A stretch of 64,000 nucleotides of DNA, taken from positions 29,035,900 to 29,099,899 of the forward strand of contig NC_081546.1 of assembly GCF_901000735.1 (NCBI RefSeq). The letters run 5' to 3'. The stretch comes from Corylus avellana. Its lineage: Eukaryota; Streptophyta; Magnoliopsida; Fagales; Betulaceae. The notes under the pieces are model-generated. The model saw only the letters and a program-made list of their open reading frames with translations, did no database searches and had not been told where the DNA came from. Below, one piece after another: positions 9,890-21,364 of this stretch (position 1 is its first letter; the number at the start of each line of letters is the position of its first letter). The translations under genes and the position numbers were made by a program.

Positions 9890-11221
9890 TGTTGAAATAA
9901 TAAATATGAGGGAATATAAGCGGAAGCAATATAGAATATAAACACAAAGAACTTATGAGTGGTTCGGTGTTAGACACCTACGTCCACCACTCAGAATATC
10001 CCTAAGGGCTACATTGTGCTCATTAACTTAATTTGTCTACAATACAAAGGTCCCTATTTATAGGGTAATGTCTAAATACAAGTTTGGTAATCAAATCCCC
10101 TAGATTTGATTACAATCTCAATATATGATTACAATCAACCCATAAATAGGGAATATTTCAATATCAGCATAATTATGGAATATATGGAAAATATAATATA
10201 TTTTCCATATATTCTAACATCCCCCTCAAACTCAAGGTAGAATATTTTGGAACCTTGAGTTTGAAATCCGAAACAATGATGACGGCGGTGGTGGAGGTGG
10301 GGAACGGGCCGTAGATGATAACGACTGCCGGAGGAGATAGAGGCTGGTGGGCAGCCAGCGACGGCGGCAGGTGGCTGTGAATGCAGATTCAAAAGGGCCG
10401 ACAACGGGCCAAACTCCAAAAAGGGCCGATAACGGGCTAGGGCTGACAACGAGCCAAACTTCAAAAGGGGCCGACAACGGGCCAAAATCCAAAAGGGGCC
10501 GACAACGGGCCAGGGCTGATAATGAGCCAAAAATAAAAGGGGCCAACAACAGGCCAGGGCTGACTATGAGCCAAAAATAAAAAAAGGGCCGACTTGGACC
10601 AAAAATAAAAAGAAAATGAGCCCACTTGGGCGGTTATCAGATTGGCGCACCGAATCTGACCGGCGCGTGGCGCGCGTGATGTGTCCACTTGGACAGCTTC
10701 TTCTTCCTTCCCTTTTTTTTTTTTTTTTCCTTTTCTTTTCTTTCTTTTCTCTCTCCTCACTCCACGCCACATGCAGGCTTGCAACACCTTTCTTTTTTTT
10801 CACCAGTTTCTCTACGCCTGTCCCCTTCTTTCTTCCTCTTTCTCAGCATATTTTGCTGCAACAGAAATGGCCATGCATGACTGGAGGAAAGGCGTTGGCA
10901 TAACCGGAGGAGTAGATCTGGACGGCGCGGAAGCCGAAGACTAAGGCCGGCAGTGGCTTTCTCCGGCGTGGTCTAAGTGGTGTTTGTGGGTCGCGGCGTG
11001 GTAGACGGTGGGCTGATGCCGGAGAAGCCCAAAAGGGTGGCGCGGCTCTGCTTGGACGGTGGGATGACGCCGGATGCAGTGCCGGTTCCGTTGACTGGAA
11101 CGGCTGGAGATGCGCCAGATCTGGCAGCTTGAGCATGAGAGAGACCACCGAGGTCTTGGTGAGAGGAGTTGGACGAGGATGGCTGGGCAAGCGGCCGGAG
11201 GAAGATGATCTGGTCGTCTCC
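9890..11221 (-). mobile_element. LTR element, first copy, cut by the gap
   Basis: This is the first-contig copy of the element described at 13628-15962. It has a complete 330-bp LTR at 9890-10219 and internal sequence until the N run at 11222. It probably represents the same locus as the second copy. Confidence 0.8.
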
Positions 11222-11321
11222 NNNNNNNNNNNNNNNNNNNNNNNNNNNNNNNNNNNNNNNNNNNNNNNNNNNNNNNNNNNNNNNNNNNNNNNNNNNNNNN
11301 NNNNNNNNNNNNNNNNNNNNN
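11222..11321. other. assembly gap (100 N)
   Basis: A run of 100 N, a standard placeholder for unknown length. It separates the two near-identical blocks. Confidence 0.99.
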
Positions 11322-12806
11322 AGTATCAGCTTTTGCAGAGTTGGCCCCAAAGATTCCATAAAAGACAATGAAATCCTCTGTTTTTGTTTGTCTGAAATTG
11401 CATTATTTCCAGAAAAGAATTTGTTCTTGGCGGACTGAAAAAGCAATGGACGGTAATGAAGAGAATGGGCACCTTGTCAAAACATGCAATTGGCTCTCTT
11501 TCTGTGAATCCGACCCAATTGAATGAGTAAATTAGATCGACCAGCCAAGCAGGAATTAAGAGCAAAACATAATTATTTGTTGAGTGATTAAGGTAATAAA
11601 AGTCATTCAGTACATGAATGAAAGTAGGGTATGCGCTTTGGCCAATACGGACGGCAGGACTTGGGACCCATATTTGGAATTAATTATGTATGAATACTAA
11701 TACTATCTTCTCTTAAATCTCTTTCTCTTTTTTCTTTTTTTAACGGGAATCTTTCAAATTTCATTAATAAAAGATCAAGAGTATAACAGCTCTAACATGG
11801 ATAGCATATAGCTCTAATATAAAATAGCCAAAAGTTATGAAATTACAAAGTCATAAATATCTATGACATCAGCTTTTGCTAACTCATGTACCACTTTAGT
11901 TATGGAATAAATCTATTCTAGGTAGACTAGATCTAAGACATAGGTAGTCATTTTTTCAACTCTTATTGTCCGGATGTGAGAGATAATCCTCCACACCGAT
12001 TTACTCATCCTCGGCTCAAAAGTTAAGAGAAAACACATGTCCTTCACCTAAAGGGCAGGACAACAAGAACAAAAATAAAAATAAAAATCAAAGCCAAAAA
12101 AAAAAAAAAAAAAACCCAAAAGACTAAAAATCTAAAAACAACAAAAGCCCCGCTATAAGCTAGTCAGGGAATTCAAGTATAACAATCGAAACCCCAAAAT
12201 TTGCTTACATTTTGAGGATTTGACTACTATTAACTCCTAAATAAAAAATATTATGATATCAATCAAATAAAGGAAATATATATTTTCCATATATTCTAAT
12301 ATTCATTAATAAATCATCCATGTATTTATCAATCCAAACCAGTAACAAAACTCACTTGTGCATAGTGGTGAAAAGGCATGCGGTTATTAACCGTCTGCTA
12401 ACCGCCTTAAAAATGGTTAGTAAAAAAAAATTTTTAAATTGCTAACCGCCTTTATTATATAAATTTAGTTTTATGAGGCTAGAAATAAATATCACCAAGA
12501 CCTCTCTGTATGGCTTGTTGGGATCTGTTTTTTATGAGATGATAATATAAAAATGATAGATATGTAGGAGTCATTTGCTGGCTGGATGTTCCAGCAATGC
12601 ACTTCTCAATGGGCAGTAGATTAGACAAAGAAAACACAAGTAAATAGGAGTGAAAGTAGCTGCAGAAATTCTGCAGAAACTGTGCACAAACCAGGGGAAA
12701 AAGAGAGGGACAAAACAGGGGAGAGGAGGATTGTCTTTTTAGCTGTTACTGCGAGTGTGTAATTCAAGCTTAGTGTGTGATATCCTCTAGCATATTTATG
12801 TAAATT

Positions 12807-12862
<56 letters not shown>

Positions 12863-14958
12863 TTAATTATCTTAGACCATTAGCAGCGACTTCATATGTC
12901 GCCGCTATTGGTTACCAATAGCGGCGATATGTAGGGTTGCCCCTAATAGTGGCCAATAGCGGTGACATTAGGTCTGATTTAATCCTTTTGCGTCGACAAA
13001 ATATATCATTAGCGGCAACATTTGTCACCGCTATTGAGTAATCCTTAGCGGCGAGGCAACAAAATTGTCGCCGCTATTGATCATTAGCATCGACCACATT
13101 AGCGGCGACATGTCGATGCTATTCATAAATAGCGGCGATAAAGTACTCATTAGCGGGGACAAAAGGTCGTCGCTAATGAGCAAAGTTCATGTAGTACAAC
13201 ACATGGAATATTTAATTTAAATGAGGTGAATTGACGGAATCAATATTCAATCTTAGAACCTTTGACTTTAATACTATGTTAAATTATCATTTGTTCCAAA
13301 AGTTTAAATGGATAAGAAGAAGTAAATTTAATCAAATAGGTCTTTGGCACTCAAATAGTGGGACCCAAATTTGTCATCACGCAAAGAACTACAAAAGATT
13401 CACAATGGATTAATTAAGTTTTATGGGGTTCCCAGGGAGTATTGGGCACTTGCACGACTCTTTCACATTGACATATATAGCCATATCTGTGGATTTAAAA
13501 CCATTTCTTCTCATGCCAACACTCTAAGAATTTTGTGTGAAAATAAGTGGAAAATGAAAAATGAGTCGTAAAAGGCTTAACAATCTGTTCGTGCATCAAT
13601 TTGTTGTAATTTATTTTTTTTTACCGTTGTTGAAATAATAAATATGAGGGAATATAAGCGGAAGCAATATAGAATATAAACACAAAGAACTTATGAGTGG
13701 TTCGGTGTTAGACACCTACGTCCACCACTCAGAATATCCCTAAGGGCTACATTGTGCTCATTAACTTAATTTGTCTACAATACAAAGGTCCCTATTTATA
13801 GGGTAATGTCTAAATACAAGTTTGGTAATCAAATCCCCTAGATTTGATTACAATCTCAATATATGATTACAATCAACCCATAAATAGGGAATATTTCAAT
13901 ATCAGCATAATTATGGAATATATGGAAAATATAATATATTTTCCATATATTCTAACATCCCCCTCAAACTCAAGGTAGAATATTTTGGAACCTTGAGTTT
14001 GAAATCCGAAACAATGATGACGGCGGTGGTGGAGGTGGGGAACGGGCCGTAGATGATAACGACTGCCGGAGGAGATAGAGGCTGGTGGGCAGCCAGCGAC
14101 GGCGGCAGGTGGCTGTGAATGCAGATTCAAAAGGGCCGACAACGGGCCAAACTCCAAAAAGGGCCGATAACGGGCTAGGGCTGACAACGAGCCAAACTTC
14201 AAAAGGGGCCGACAACGGGCCAAAATCCAAAAGGGGCCGACAACGGGCCAGGGCTGATAATGAGCCAAAAATAAAAGGGGCCAACAACAGGCCAGGGCTG
14301 ACTATGAGCCAAAAATAAAAAAAGGGCCGACTTGGACCAAAAATAAAAAGAAAATGAGCCCACTTGGGCGGTTATCAGATTGGCGCACCGAATCTGACCG
14401 GCGCGTGGCGCGCGTGATGTGTCCACTTGGACAGCTTCTTCTTCCTTCCCTTTTTTTTTTTTTTTTCCTTTTCTTTTCTTTCTTTTCTCTCTCCTCACTC
14501 CACGCCACATGCAGGCTTGCAACACCTTTCTTTTTTTTCACCAGTTTCTCTACGCCTGTCCCCTTCTTTCTTCCTCTTTCTCAGCATATTTTGCTGCAAC
14601 AGAAATGGCCATGCATGACTGGAGGAAAGGCGTTGGCATAACCGGAGGAGTAGATCTGGACGGCGCGGAAGCCGAAGACTAAGGCCGGCAGTGGCTTTCT
14701 CCGGCGTGGTCTAAGTGGTGTTTGTGGGTCGCGGCGTGGTAGACGGTGGGCTGATGCCGGAGAAGCCCAAAAGGGTGGCGCGGCTCTGCTTGGACGGTGG
14801 GATGACGCCGGATGCAGTGCCGGTTCCGTTGACTGGAACGACTGGAGATGCGCCAGATCTGACAGCTGAGCATGAGAGAGACCACCGAGGTCTTGGTGAG
14901 AGGAGTTGGACGAGGATGGCTGGGCAAGCTGCCGGAGGAAGATGATCTGGTCGTCTCC
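11322..14958. repeat. 3.6-kb block, second copy (probable unmerged contig overlap)
   Basis: This repeats 7586-11221 with an offset of 3736-3738 bases. It carries the conserved upstream block of gene 1 (11322-11585), the shared LINE-tail-like segment (about 11590-12075), the GCGGCGAC region (12875-13196), the LTR-end-like stretch (about 13276-13380) and the left part of the LTR element. It carries no copy of gene 1 itself, which fits an artefactual join. Confidence 0.85.
14125..14330. repeat. GGGCCGACAACGGGCC minisatellite in the LTR element
   Basis: About eight imperfect units built on AAAGGGGCCGACAACGGGCC (20-30 bp period) lie near the polypurine-tract end of the element. The same repeat is at 10387-10592 in the first block copy. 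A diverged version occurs in the decayed element at 31140-31420. Confidence 0.8.
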
Positions 14959-15215
14959 GGCAATGACTTACCGTGCAACTGTTTTTTTTTTTTTTTTTCA
15001 CGCCTCTTGTCCCTTCTTTCTTTTCTTTCTCTTTCCTCCATTCACCAGTTTCTCCACGCCTGTCTGTCCCCTTCTTTCTTCCTCTTTCTCTGCATATTTT
15101 GTTGCAACAGAGATGGCCATGCATGACCGGAGGAATTGAGGAAAGGACGCTGGCATAACTGGAGGAGTAGATCTGGACTGCGCGGAAGCTGAAGACTAAG
15201 GTCGGTAGTGGTGAA
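14440..15215. repeat. internal direct duplication in the LTR element
   Basis: 14440-14700 and 14985-15215 are diverged direct repeats. Both carry a long T/C-rich tract, then CACCAGTTTCTC, CAGCATATTTTG or its variant, GATGGCCATGCATGA, GGAGGAGTAGATCTGGAC and GCGGAAGC. The long frames that cross this region on either strand are low-complexity by-products and are not called as genes. Confidence 0.7.
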
Positions 15216-15967
15216 AGCACTGGTTGCAGGGAGATTTGTGGCGGTGAATCATGGAACCGTGGACAACCGGCAGTGCCGCGGCTGCTTCTGGAGTGACTTG
15301 CTGGCAGTGGAAGGTGTCGTTCGGCAGTGACATTAATGGCTATGGAAGGCGTTGTTTGGGAGTGGGATGACGCCGGAGAAGGCCAGACGATGGCGCGGCT
15401 CTGTCGGATGGAAGGTAGGCTGAATTGGCTATTGCTGGTGGTGGGCTTTGTTGTGGTTGTCGGCAAACAGTTGACTTGATCTTGTGATGACAGGTTGGAT
15501 CAGACGATTGTTATGGAAAACAATCGGATTGACAGACAAAAACATGCTTGAGGAAAAGAAATATGAGATAAATTGAACAGCAAAAAATAAGAAAAATAAT
15601 TTGAGTCCACAAAGAAAGTGGCTCTGATACCATGTTGAAATAATAAATATGAGGGAATATAAGCGGAAGCAATAGAGAAAATAAACACAAAGAACTTATG
15701 AGTGGTTCGGTGTTAGACACCTACGTCCACCACTCATAATATCCCTAAGGGCTACATTGTGCTCATTAACTTAATTTGTCTACAATACAAAGGTCCCTAT
15801 TTATAGGGTAATGTCTAAATACAAATTTGGTAATCAAATCCCCTAGATTTGATTACAATCTCAATATATGATTACAATCAACCCATAAATAGGAAATATT
15901 TCAATATCAGCATAATTATGGAATATATGGAAAATATAATATATTTTCCATATATTCTAACAACCGT

Positions 15968-16208
15968 ATCTAAGTCAAATCCTAAAAAAGAAAGTATGCT
16001 AGTATAGATTTTCTAAAGTACTACTTGTGGATGTTTTCCAAAATATACTTGCAAAATAATAATAATATTAACTGTAAATAACAAAAGCCCAAAAAATTGT
16101 TACGCTCTCCATATATATTGATCGAAGTCATGAACCACAGACCTCTTTTACCTTTCTTAAATTTTCCCTATTATAATCTTATTCTTTCTTGTCATTTTAA
16201 TTTGTATC
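15968..16208. other. intergenic, no feature seen
   Basis: AT-rich sequence between the LTR element and the MULE. It ends with ATTTGTATC (16200-16208), the left TSD of the next element. Confidence 0.5.
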
Positions 16209-17262
16209 GGGCGAGGCTTACATGCGGTACTTCCTTTGGATGAAAGGCTGAGATCTTTCAATGGATTAAAATATTAATTTTTTAAAGAAATAATATAAAA
16301 TTTAATATTTAAATTAAAAAATTAAAAAAATTAAAACTAATAAAAAATAATAAAAATGAAAATAAAAAACGAAACCCCTTGGTCTCACTATATCTATCTC
16401 TATTTTCCCTGAAATTCTTTCCCTCTCGTCAAATCTCCCTCTCTCTTTGTTTTTGAAATCTGTTAAGGAGAGGGTAGTGATTAAATAAAGAACAGAGAAG
16501 GAGAAAAAAGGAGGTGTAGCTAAAGCGTGAAAACAGAGAAAAAGAAAGAAGAAAACAAAGAAAGAGGAAAGAGTTAGGAAGGCGGTGGATTGGGAGCAGG
16601 TGGCGTCGGCGTGAAGAATAGAGGTGAAGCGAGAAAAAGAAGAAAAGAAAACAAAGGAGTGGCCGAAGCCAACCCCAGGCCCTTGGGGGTTGTCCAGCCA
16701 CCCCCAAAACCCAAACTTTTTTAAGTTTTCTTTCTTCTTTGGGCCTTTTGGTGGTGGCCGAACCACCTCCTTAGCCATGGGGGTGGTTCGTCCACCCTAG
16801 ACTGGAGCCACCCCTTGGCCAAAATTGTGCACCGAAAAAACACAAACAATCAGAGCAGAATTTTACCAACCAAACATACCAAACACTCTCGGAAATCATA
16901 TACCCAGAAAAAAAATTTCAATCTTTGCCTAAATTTTTTGCAATTATAGGCCAATAATATGGTACCCACAATCAAACATCACAAACTTCAAGTCTGAATT
17001 TGTGAGAGAGAGAGAGAGAGAAGAGTCACCAAGCATTACGACGGGGTGAGAAAGAGAAACTGCAGAGGAGTATTGATTTTTCCTTTTTCTTTTTCTTTTT
17101 TTAATAGTTTTAATTTTTAACATTTTAATTTTTTAATTATTGAATATTTTAATATTTAACAAATTATGTATTATTAATTTGAAAAAAATAATTTTCTAAT
17201 ACCCCTCAATAGATCTCAGCGACCGGGTGGTAGTTTAGTTGGACCGCACCTAGGCCTCTCCC
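16209..17262. mobile_element. Mutator-like element with long TIRs and 9-bp TSD
   Basis: ATTTGTATC flanks the element at 16200-16208 and 17263-17271. The left end GGGCGAGGCTTACATGCGGT pairs with the right end read inward (GGGAGAGGCCTAGGTGCGGT). Inverted similarity continues through GCTGAGATCT and into AT-rich sequence for about 150 bp or more. A 9-bp TSD with long TIRs is the Mutator signature. The interior (about 16380-17080) is non-AT-rich with TCTC-rich and GGGGTGG tracts and no transposase, so it may be a captured fragment (Pack-MULE-like), but its source is not recognised. Confidence 0.85.
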
Positions 17263-17271
17263 ATTTGTATC

Positions 17272-17296
17272 ATCGTACTAGCTCCTCATTAATGGT

Positions 17297-17342
<46 letters not shown>

Positions 17343-17479
17343 ATTTTGTTGTATTGTTCACACGTACGGGAAGTCCATATTATTTAACAATTAATGCATC
17401 ACACGTCATGTAACCCCTTTTCCCTTGCTTGATTAGAGAAAAATAAATAAATAAATAAATAAAAAATAAGCATCACACG
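17272..17479. repeat. microsatellites (AT)n(AG)n
   Basis: A compound (AT)n then (AG)n repeat lies at about 17297-17342, and an (AAAT)n run at about 17441-17463. Nothing else recognisable is present. Confidence 0.8.
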
Positions 17480-18201
17480 CCATGCACATATGGAAGCCTG
17501 ACGCTAGCCACAGATTCGTCACAAACCTAGCTAAAATGGCGGTCATGATTAAGAGTCTTGCTATCAGGCTGCCAAGAGTCAGACAAGTGTCTGCCAAAGT
17601 CTGATGTGACTTTATTAAAAAAAAAAAAAATTGTAGAAAAATCTCTCTCTTCCTAGTCTTGCTAGATTTTGTTTTTTTTTTTTTTTTTTTGTTAAATTTT
17701 TATGAGTTAATATTTAGTTTCTAATGCCTCAAAATTTATTTTTGAATTTAAAACTAAAACCTAGGGGTGGAAGGTTAACCCTTTAAGGATAGTATCACTT
17801 AAAATGGATTTTATCGTCATAAATTTAGTACTAATACCTCAAATTTAGTGCTAATACCTCAAATTTGAATTTTTCTTTAATATCTCTCTTCTTCAATTTA
17901 AAAAACAAATTTCAAAAAAAAAAAAAAAAAGGAGGAAAAAAAAAATAAAGAGGTGTCTGGCGCTTAGCTGCCTCATGGCAGCCGGAAATGTCAATTCCAT
18001 GATTAATGGAACAACAATTAATATTATTCAATCATATCAGCTAATTTTTGTAGCAAGTAAATTACCCCAAGAGGGAGGGGGAAGGGTAGAAAGGAAAGCC
18101 TATATATATATACACGCTTCCACTCTCTTCTCAAACCTCCAAGTAATACCTCTCATAGCTATCGCAAGCAAGAGCTAGCCTACCACCTCGCCTTCTCTTC
18201 A
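17480..18201 (+). promoter_or_regulatory. promoter of gene 2, split by a MITE
   Basis: This is the family promoter (AGCCTGACG, CACAGATTCGTCAC, ATGGCGGTCATGATTA), interrupted at 17552-17997 and resuming at CATGATTAATGG. The TATA box is TATATATATA at 18101-18110, about 95 bp upstream of the ATG. The insertion pushes the distal block about 450 bp away from the core promoter. Confidence 0.65.
17552..17997. mobile_element. 446-bp MITE in the gene 2 promoter, 8-bp TSD
   Basis: CATGATTA occurs at 17544-17551 and 17998-18005. The orthologous site in genes 3 and 4 is uninterrupted, which confirms the insertion. The ends are weakly inverted: GGCTGCCAAGAG on the left, and GGCTGCCATGAGG read inward from the right. 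The 8-bp TSD suggests hAT or a related group. The interior has A and T runs and no coding. Confidence 0.8.
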
Positions 18202-18799
18202 ATGGCTTCCTTTCAAGCATCTCGTAAGTGCATGCATCTTCGATCATTCTAATTAACTTGTTATTTATGTTTAAATCTAATTCGCTTGTAAGGCATGAGT
18301 CTGTCGTGCATGAATAGAAAACAAGAAGAAAACAATATATATATATATGATGCCTCATGGCCTTATGGTGGTTCAGCCGCCACTTAAAACCAGCTTTGGG
18401 TGATGGTTGATGTTTTAAGGTAATTATTGGGTGTATTAGAGTCCTTTTGCTATCTTTGAAATGTTGATGTGTAGGCATGTAATTGGATGGTGTAAAATTA
18501 GAGTTTTACCCCATTCTTATTGAAATTAGACTCTTCCAATTTGAATTTGTAAGTCTTCATCATTCTAACTTGTAAATTTTATTGTTGTCGCAGTTTCTAT
18601 AGGATGTCGTCGTAATGCACCGGCACCGGCCTCGGCACCAGCACCGACTTTCACTGGCACCACAGAAATCACCGGCGGCAATGCCACTGCCGGCAACTTC
18701 AGCAACGCCAACTTCGGCGACGCCAAATTCGGCAGTGACGTGAAGTTCGGCAACGCCACCGGCGGCAACGTCACCTACCGCAACGCGAACCGTCCATAG
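18202..18799 (+). CDS. small pentapeptide-like repeat protein, gene 2 (two exons)
   Basis: Exon 1 is 18202-18223 and exon 2 is 18603-18799, giving 72 aa. The donor is GTAAGT and the acceptor TTTCTATAG; an alternative CAG acceptor lies 10 bp upstream. The N-terminus is MASFQAS, then a basic Cys-Arg-Arg stretch, an Ala/Pro run (APAPASAPAP), then period-5 units (GGNAT, AGNFS, NANFG, DAKFG, FGNAT). It is the shortest family member and has lost the C-terminal NMFRY, ending NRP. It has fewer NxT sequons than gene 4. No signal peptide is visible. The promoter carries a MITE, so expression may differ from its sisters. Function unknown. Confidence 0.55.
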
Positions 18800-19110
18800 T
18801 TGGTTAAGCTTCCATTATCAACAGTAAGGCCTGCAATTAGATATAGGTCATGTTAAGAAGCTTGTATTATCTACAATAAGGCCAATTATCAAATATGGTG
18901 TGTTGTAAGACCAAGATTCAGATATGTTGTATTATTTGGAACATATAATGAAGCTTGTATGACCAATAATAATTAAGGGCAATAAGTTGTGCTATTTGTA
19001 ACATAGAAACTTATATTGGCAACAATAAAGCCAATAATCAGATAACTAGCTTGTATAATTTGTAAGTACTGTGCTATCAAGAATAAGAACAATATTAATC
19101 ACCCATAAAA
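18800..19110 (+). repeat. 3'UTR repeat of gene 2
   Basis: Six or so units of roughly 55-60 bp follow the stop codon, each around GCTTGTATTATC, ACAATAAGGCCAATTATCA and TATGTTGTATTAT. The order and sequence match the gene 4 3'UTR. The tail TGCTATCAAGAATAAGAAC is shared with gene 4. Confidence 0.75.
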
Positions 19111-19680
19111 GTTCATAGTGGGGTTTCAGCTAAGGCACAATCCCGGGCTATAAAAATACTTTTCAGAATTTGGTTGGGCTCCACTCTATGTATGTTGGGC
19201 AAATTTAGTTGAAAATATTGTGTTTAACATCGCTGTTTTCCTAAATAAATGTAGAAAAGAGATGTCAAAATCCTTTTCATTTGAAATGAAGATGAACTAT
19301 GCGAATTCAAGATCAATATTTTGTTTCGTTGTATATATCTAAATGTTTTTAACTTCAAATTGTTAGTACTGAACTCTTGTCGGCATATCATATCAAAGAG
19401 GGTTGGGATCGACATGACTATGCAATCTGTAAAAATTTATGAGTGGGATGTGAACGCTCTAATTTTGGGTTTCACACCAACATGTTGGGATGGGGATAAT
19501 GACTATGTAATCCGTAGAAATTTATGTAAAATATAAAATAAATTTCTACTTAAGCTGGAATATGGGCTTCTTGGCCTAATTAAGCACTAATTACACGCCT
19601 ATCCTCATTAAGCAAAAAAATTTAAGACAAAAACAAATGATGTTTTCTTTCATATGCTTTGCCAAAAGATACGAGCAAGG
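19111..19680. other. downstream flank of gene 2
   Basis: The GGTTTCAGCTAAGGCACAATCC and GGTTGGGCTCCACT stretch (19120-19200) is also found after gene 4 (about 29915-29980), so the duplicated unit extends past the UTR. The rest is AT-rich with short meaningless frames. Confidence 0.55.
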
Positions 19681-20000
19681 GTATCCTTCTATCTTCTTAT
19701 AGATAGGCTTGGAGAAAGCAGGATTCCATCTATCTTCTAAATTAACCAACTTTTAGTATCTGCTTTAATTTTGCAGAGTTGGCCCCAAAGATTCCATAAA
19801 AGAAAATGAAATCCTCTGTTTTTGTTTGTTTGTCTGAAATTGCATTATTTCCAGAAACGAATTTGTTCTTGGCGCACTAAAAAAGCAATGGACAGTAATG
19901 AAGAGAATGGGCACCTTGTCAAAACGATTGGCTCTCTTTCTGTAAACCCGACCCAATTGAATGAGTAAAGATCGATCGGCCACACCAGATCACACATAAA
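19681..20000 (-). pseudogene. orphan inverted copy of the conserved upstream block
   Basis: On the minus strand this matches the upstream block of genes 1, 3 and 4. It is closest to gene 4, with which it also shares the outer GATCTGGTGTGGCCGATCGA. A 4-bp insertion (ACAA repeat) shifts the frame relative to the other copies. No promoter, exon 1 or exon 2 follows on its downstream side, so it is a detached piece of an inverted unit. Confidence 0.65.
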
Positions 20001-20212
20001 TATGTAAACAAACTACAGAGCAATTGGTCATTGAGCTTGCATTTTCAGACAATTTTTCCTATATATAAGCTGACTAAAAAGCTGATAAACAAACGGATAA
20101 ACGAAACAATATCTCAACTGCTTTGAATGAATTAAACAATATCATGCTCATCATGAATCTAAAACAGCTATGACTTATGAGCAAAATTGAGCCTACTTTA
20201 CTCCTTCGGAAG

Positions 20213-20602
20213 CCTATAATACCCCTATTCTTTTAACAAATAAAATAATAAAATAATTGTAAAAAAAAACCAAACAATTATTTTTTAAATACAAAAAAAA
20301 AATGGTCAAATAAAAAAAAAATTTAATAGAATTTGAATTCAGGGACTAAATTGTTTTTTTTTTTTTTTTTTTTTTGGAATATCTCGAGAAGATTTGATTT
20401 TACTTTCATACGACATGAAGCAATTTGTAATTTAGGCCAATTACAGTGACTAATAATTTATTTATTCCAAAAAACCTTTTTTTTTTGTATTTATTCGCCC
20501 ATTTTTTTGTATTTTTAAAAAATTGTTTGGTTTTTTTTTTTTCTTTTTTTTCTTACAATTATTTTATTATTTTATTTGTTAAAAGAATAGGGGTAAAATA
20601 GG
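20213..20602. mobile_element. 390-bp foldback MITE
   Basis: 20213-20300 and 20505-20602 are long inverted repeats: CCTATAATACCCCTATTC, TTTTAACAAATAAAATAA and ATAATTGTAA on the left recur as reverse complement on the right. The centre holds a T-run and an untranslatable spacer. No TSD was found. Confidence 0.75.
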
Positions 20603-20748
20603 AATATAAAAAATTAATTGACCTTTTTGATACATTTTGATTGTTTGATGAGTTACTTTAGTATCTTTTAAACATTGTGGGGCTCTAGCTGTTAGTTTGA
20701 TCAACTTTTTTATATTTTTTCCTTTATATATTTATATCGTAGCCCTAA

Positions 20749-20798
<50 letters not shown>

Positions 20799-20799
20799 C

Positions 20800-20830
<31 letters not shown>

Positions 20831-21364
20831 GTTAAATCCGTTGCAAATGGTAATAGCCCATGCTTAAAAGGCCTTTCTACAATTCAGAGTACTTCCCTAA
20901 TGCTTCTTCCTGGAGATCCGAATTCAATTCCACAACTGCGCGCTAAAGCCAGCAACGCTATTCTACAATTCGAGTATAACCTTTCTCAGCGAGTATAACC
21001 TGATACCAAAGAGAGAGAAATCTTTCTGGAAGAAGAGAGATGGAACAAGAGCACAACAAAAAAAGGAAAATGGAACAAGAGAGAGAAATTACCTAAAATC
21101 CTCTTGGATAAAGGGGATGTTGCTCGAGAAAAGGACTCTCACTCTGCTTCCATCCGAGAACCTTCTCTCCTCAATTAATCTTTGGCCCTTTGATTATGGT
21201 TCGAGATCATGAGAGCTAAAGCAGATCGTGAGAGCTAGCAGAGCACCCTAAAATTTAGGGTTGAAGGAAAAAAAAATTCTCACGCAATTTAGGCTAATTT
21301 TGGATTTTTTTTTCATAAATTTTATTGCACTCCAATCTCCCACGCCTTCAGCCCAATTTCATTA
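20603..21364. other. intergenic with (CT)n(AT)n microsatellite
   Basis: A compound (CT)n then (AT)n repeat lies at about 20753-20826. The stretch 20870-21300 has several GAGAGAGAAA and GAGATC motifs but no recognisable gene. Confidence 0.55.

Larger units (their letters stand above)
7586..11221. repeat. 3.6-kb block, first copy (probable unmerged contig overlap)
   Basis: 7586-11221 is nearly identical to 11322-14958. The first copy runs up to the 100-N gap and the second starts immediately after it. Sequence left of the block is unique to the first copy, and sequence right of it is unique to the second. This is the pattern left when two overlapping contigs, or two haplotypes, are placed side by side. 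Visible differences are the (AT)n at about 9071-9118 and a few substitutions near 11100-11210. Confidence 0.85.
13628..15962 (-). mobile_element. complete non-autonomous LTR retrotransposon with 5-bp TSD
   Basis: Two 330-bp LTRs (13628-13957 and 15633-15962) differ at about five positions and flank 1675 bp. The TSD is ACCGT on both sides (13623-13627 and 15963-15967). On the minus strand the LTR starts TGTTAGAATATATGG and ends TTATTTCAACA. Next to the right LTR is TGGTATCAGAGCC, an initiator-Met tRNA primer site, and next to the left LTR is a purine tract (TTGAGTTTGAGGGGGA). No gag or pol is present. It is a LARD/TRIM-like element that needs a partner, and the LTR similarity makes it fairly young. 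Confidence 0.92.

Noticed and set aside
10135..10803. Several long overlapping frames on both strands (Lys-rich, Phe-rich, Pro-rich) in the LTR element, repeated at 13873-14541
   Set aside because: They follow T/C homopolymer tracts and the GGCC minisatellite, overlap each other in several frames, and have no domain. They are composition artefacts.
14711..15466. 251-codon minus-strand frame inside the LTR element
   Set aside because: It crosses the internal direct duplication and a long T-run, has no gag or pol motif, and its sense is mirrored by other open frames. Not supportable as a gene.
17221..17270. tRNA-like stretch (GGTAGTTTAGTTGGACCGC)
   Set aside because: It lies within the terminal inverted repeat of the MULE, and there is no box B or acceptor stem.
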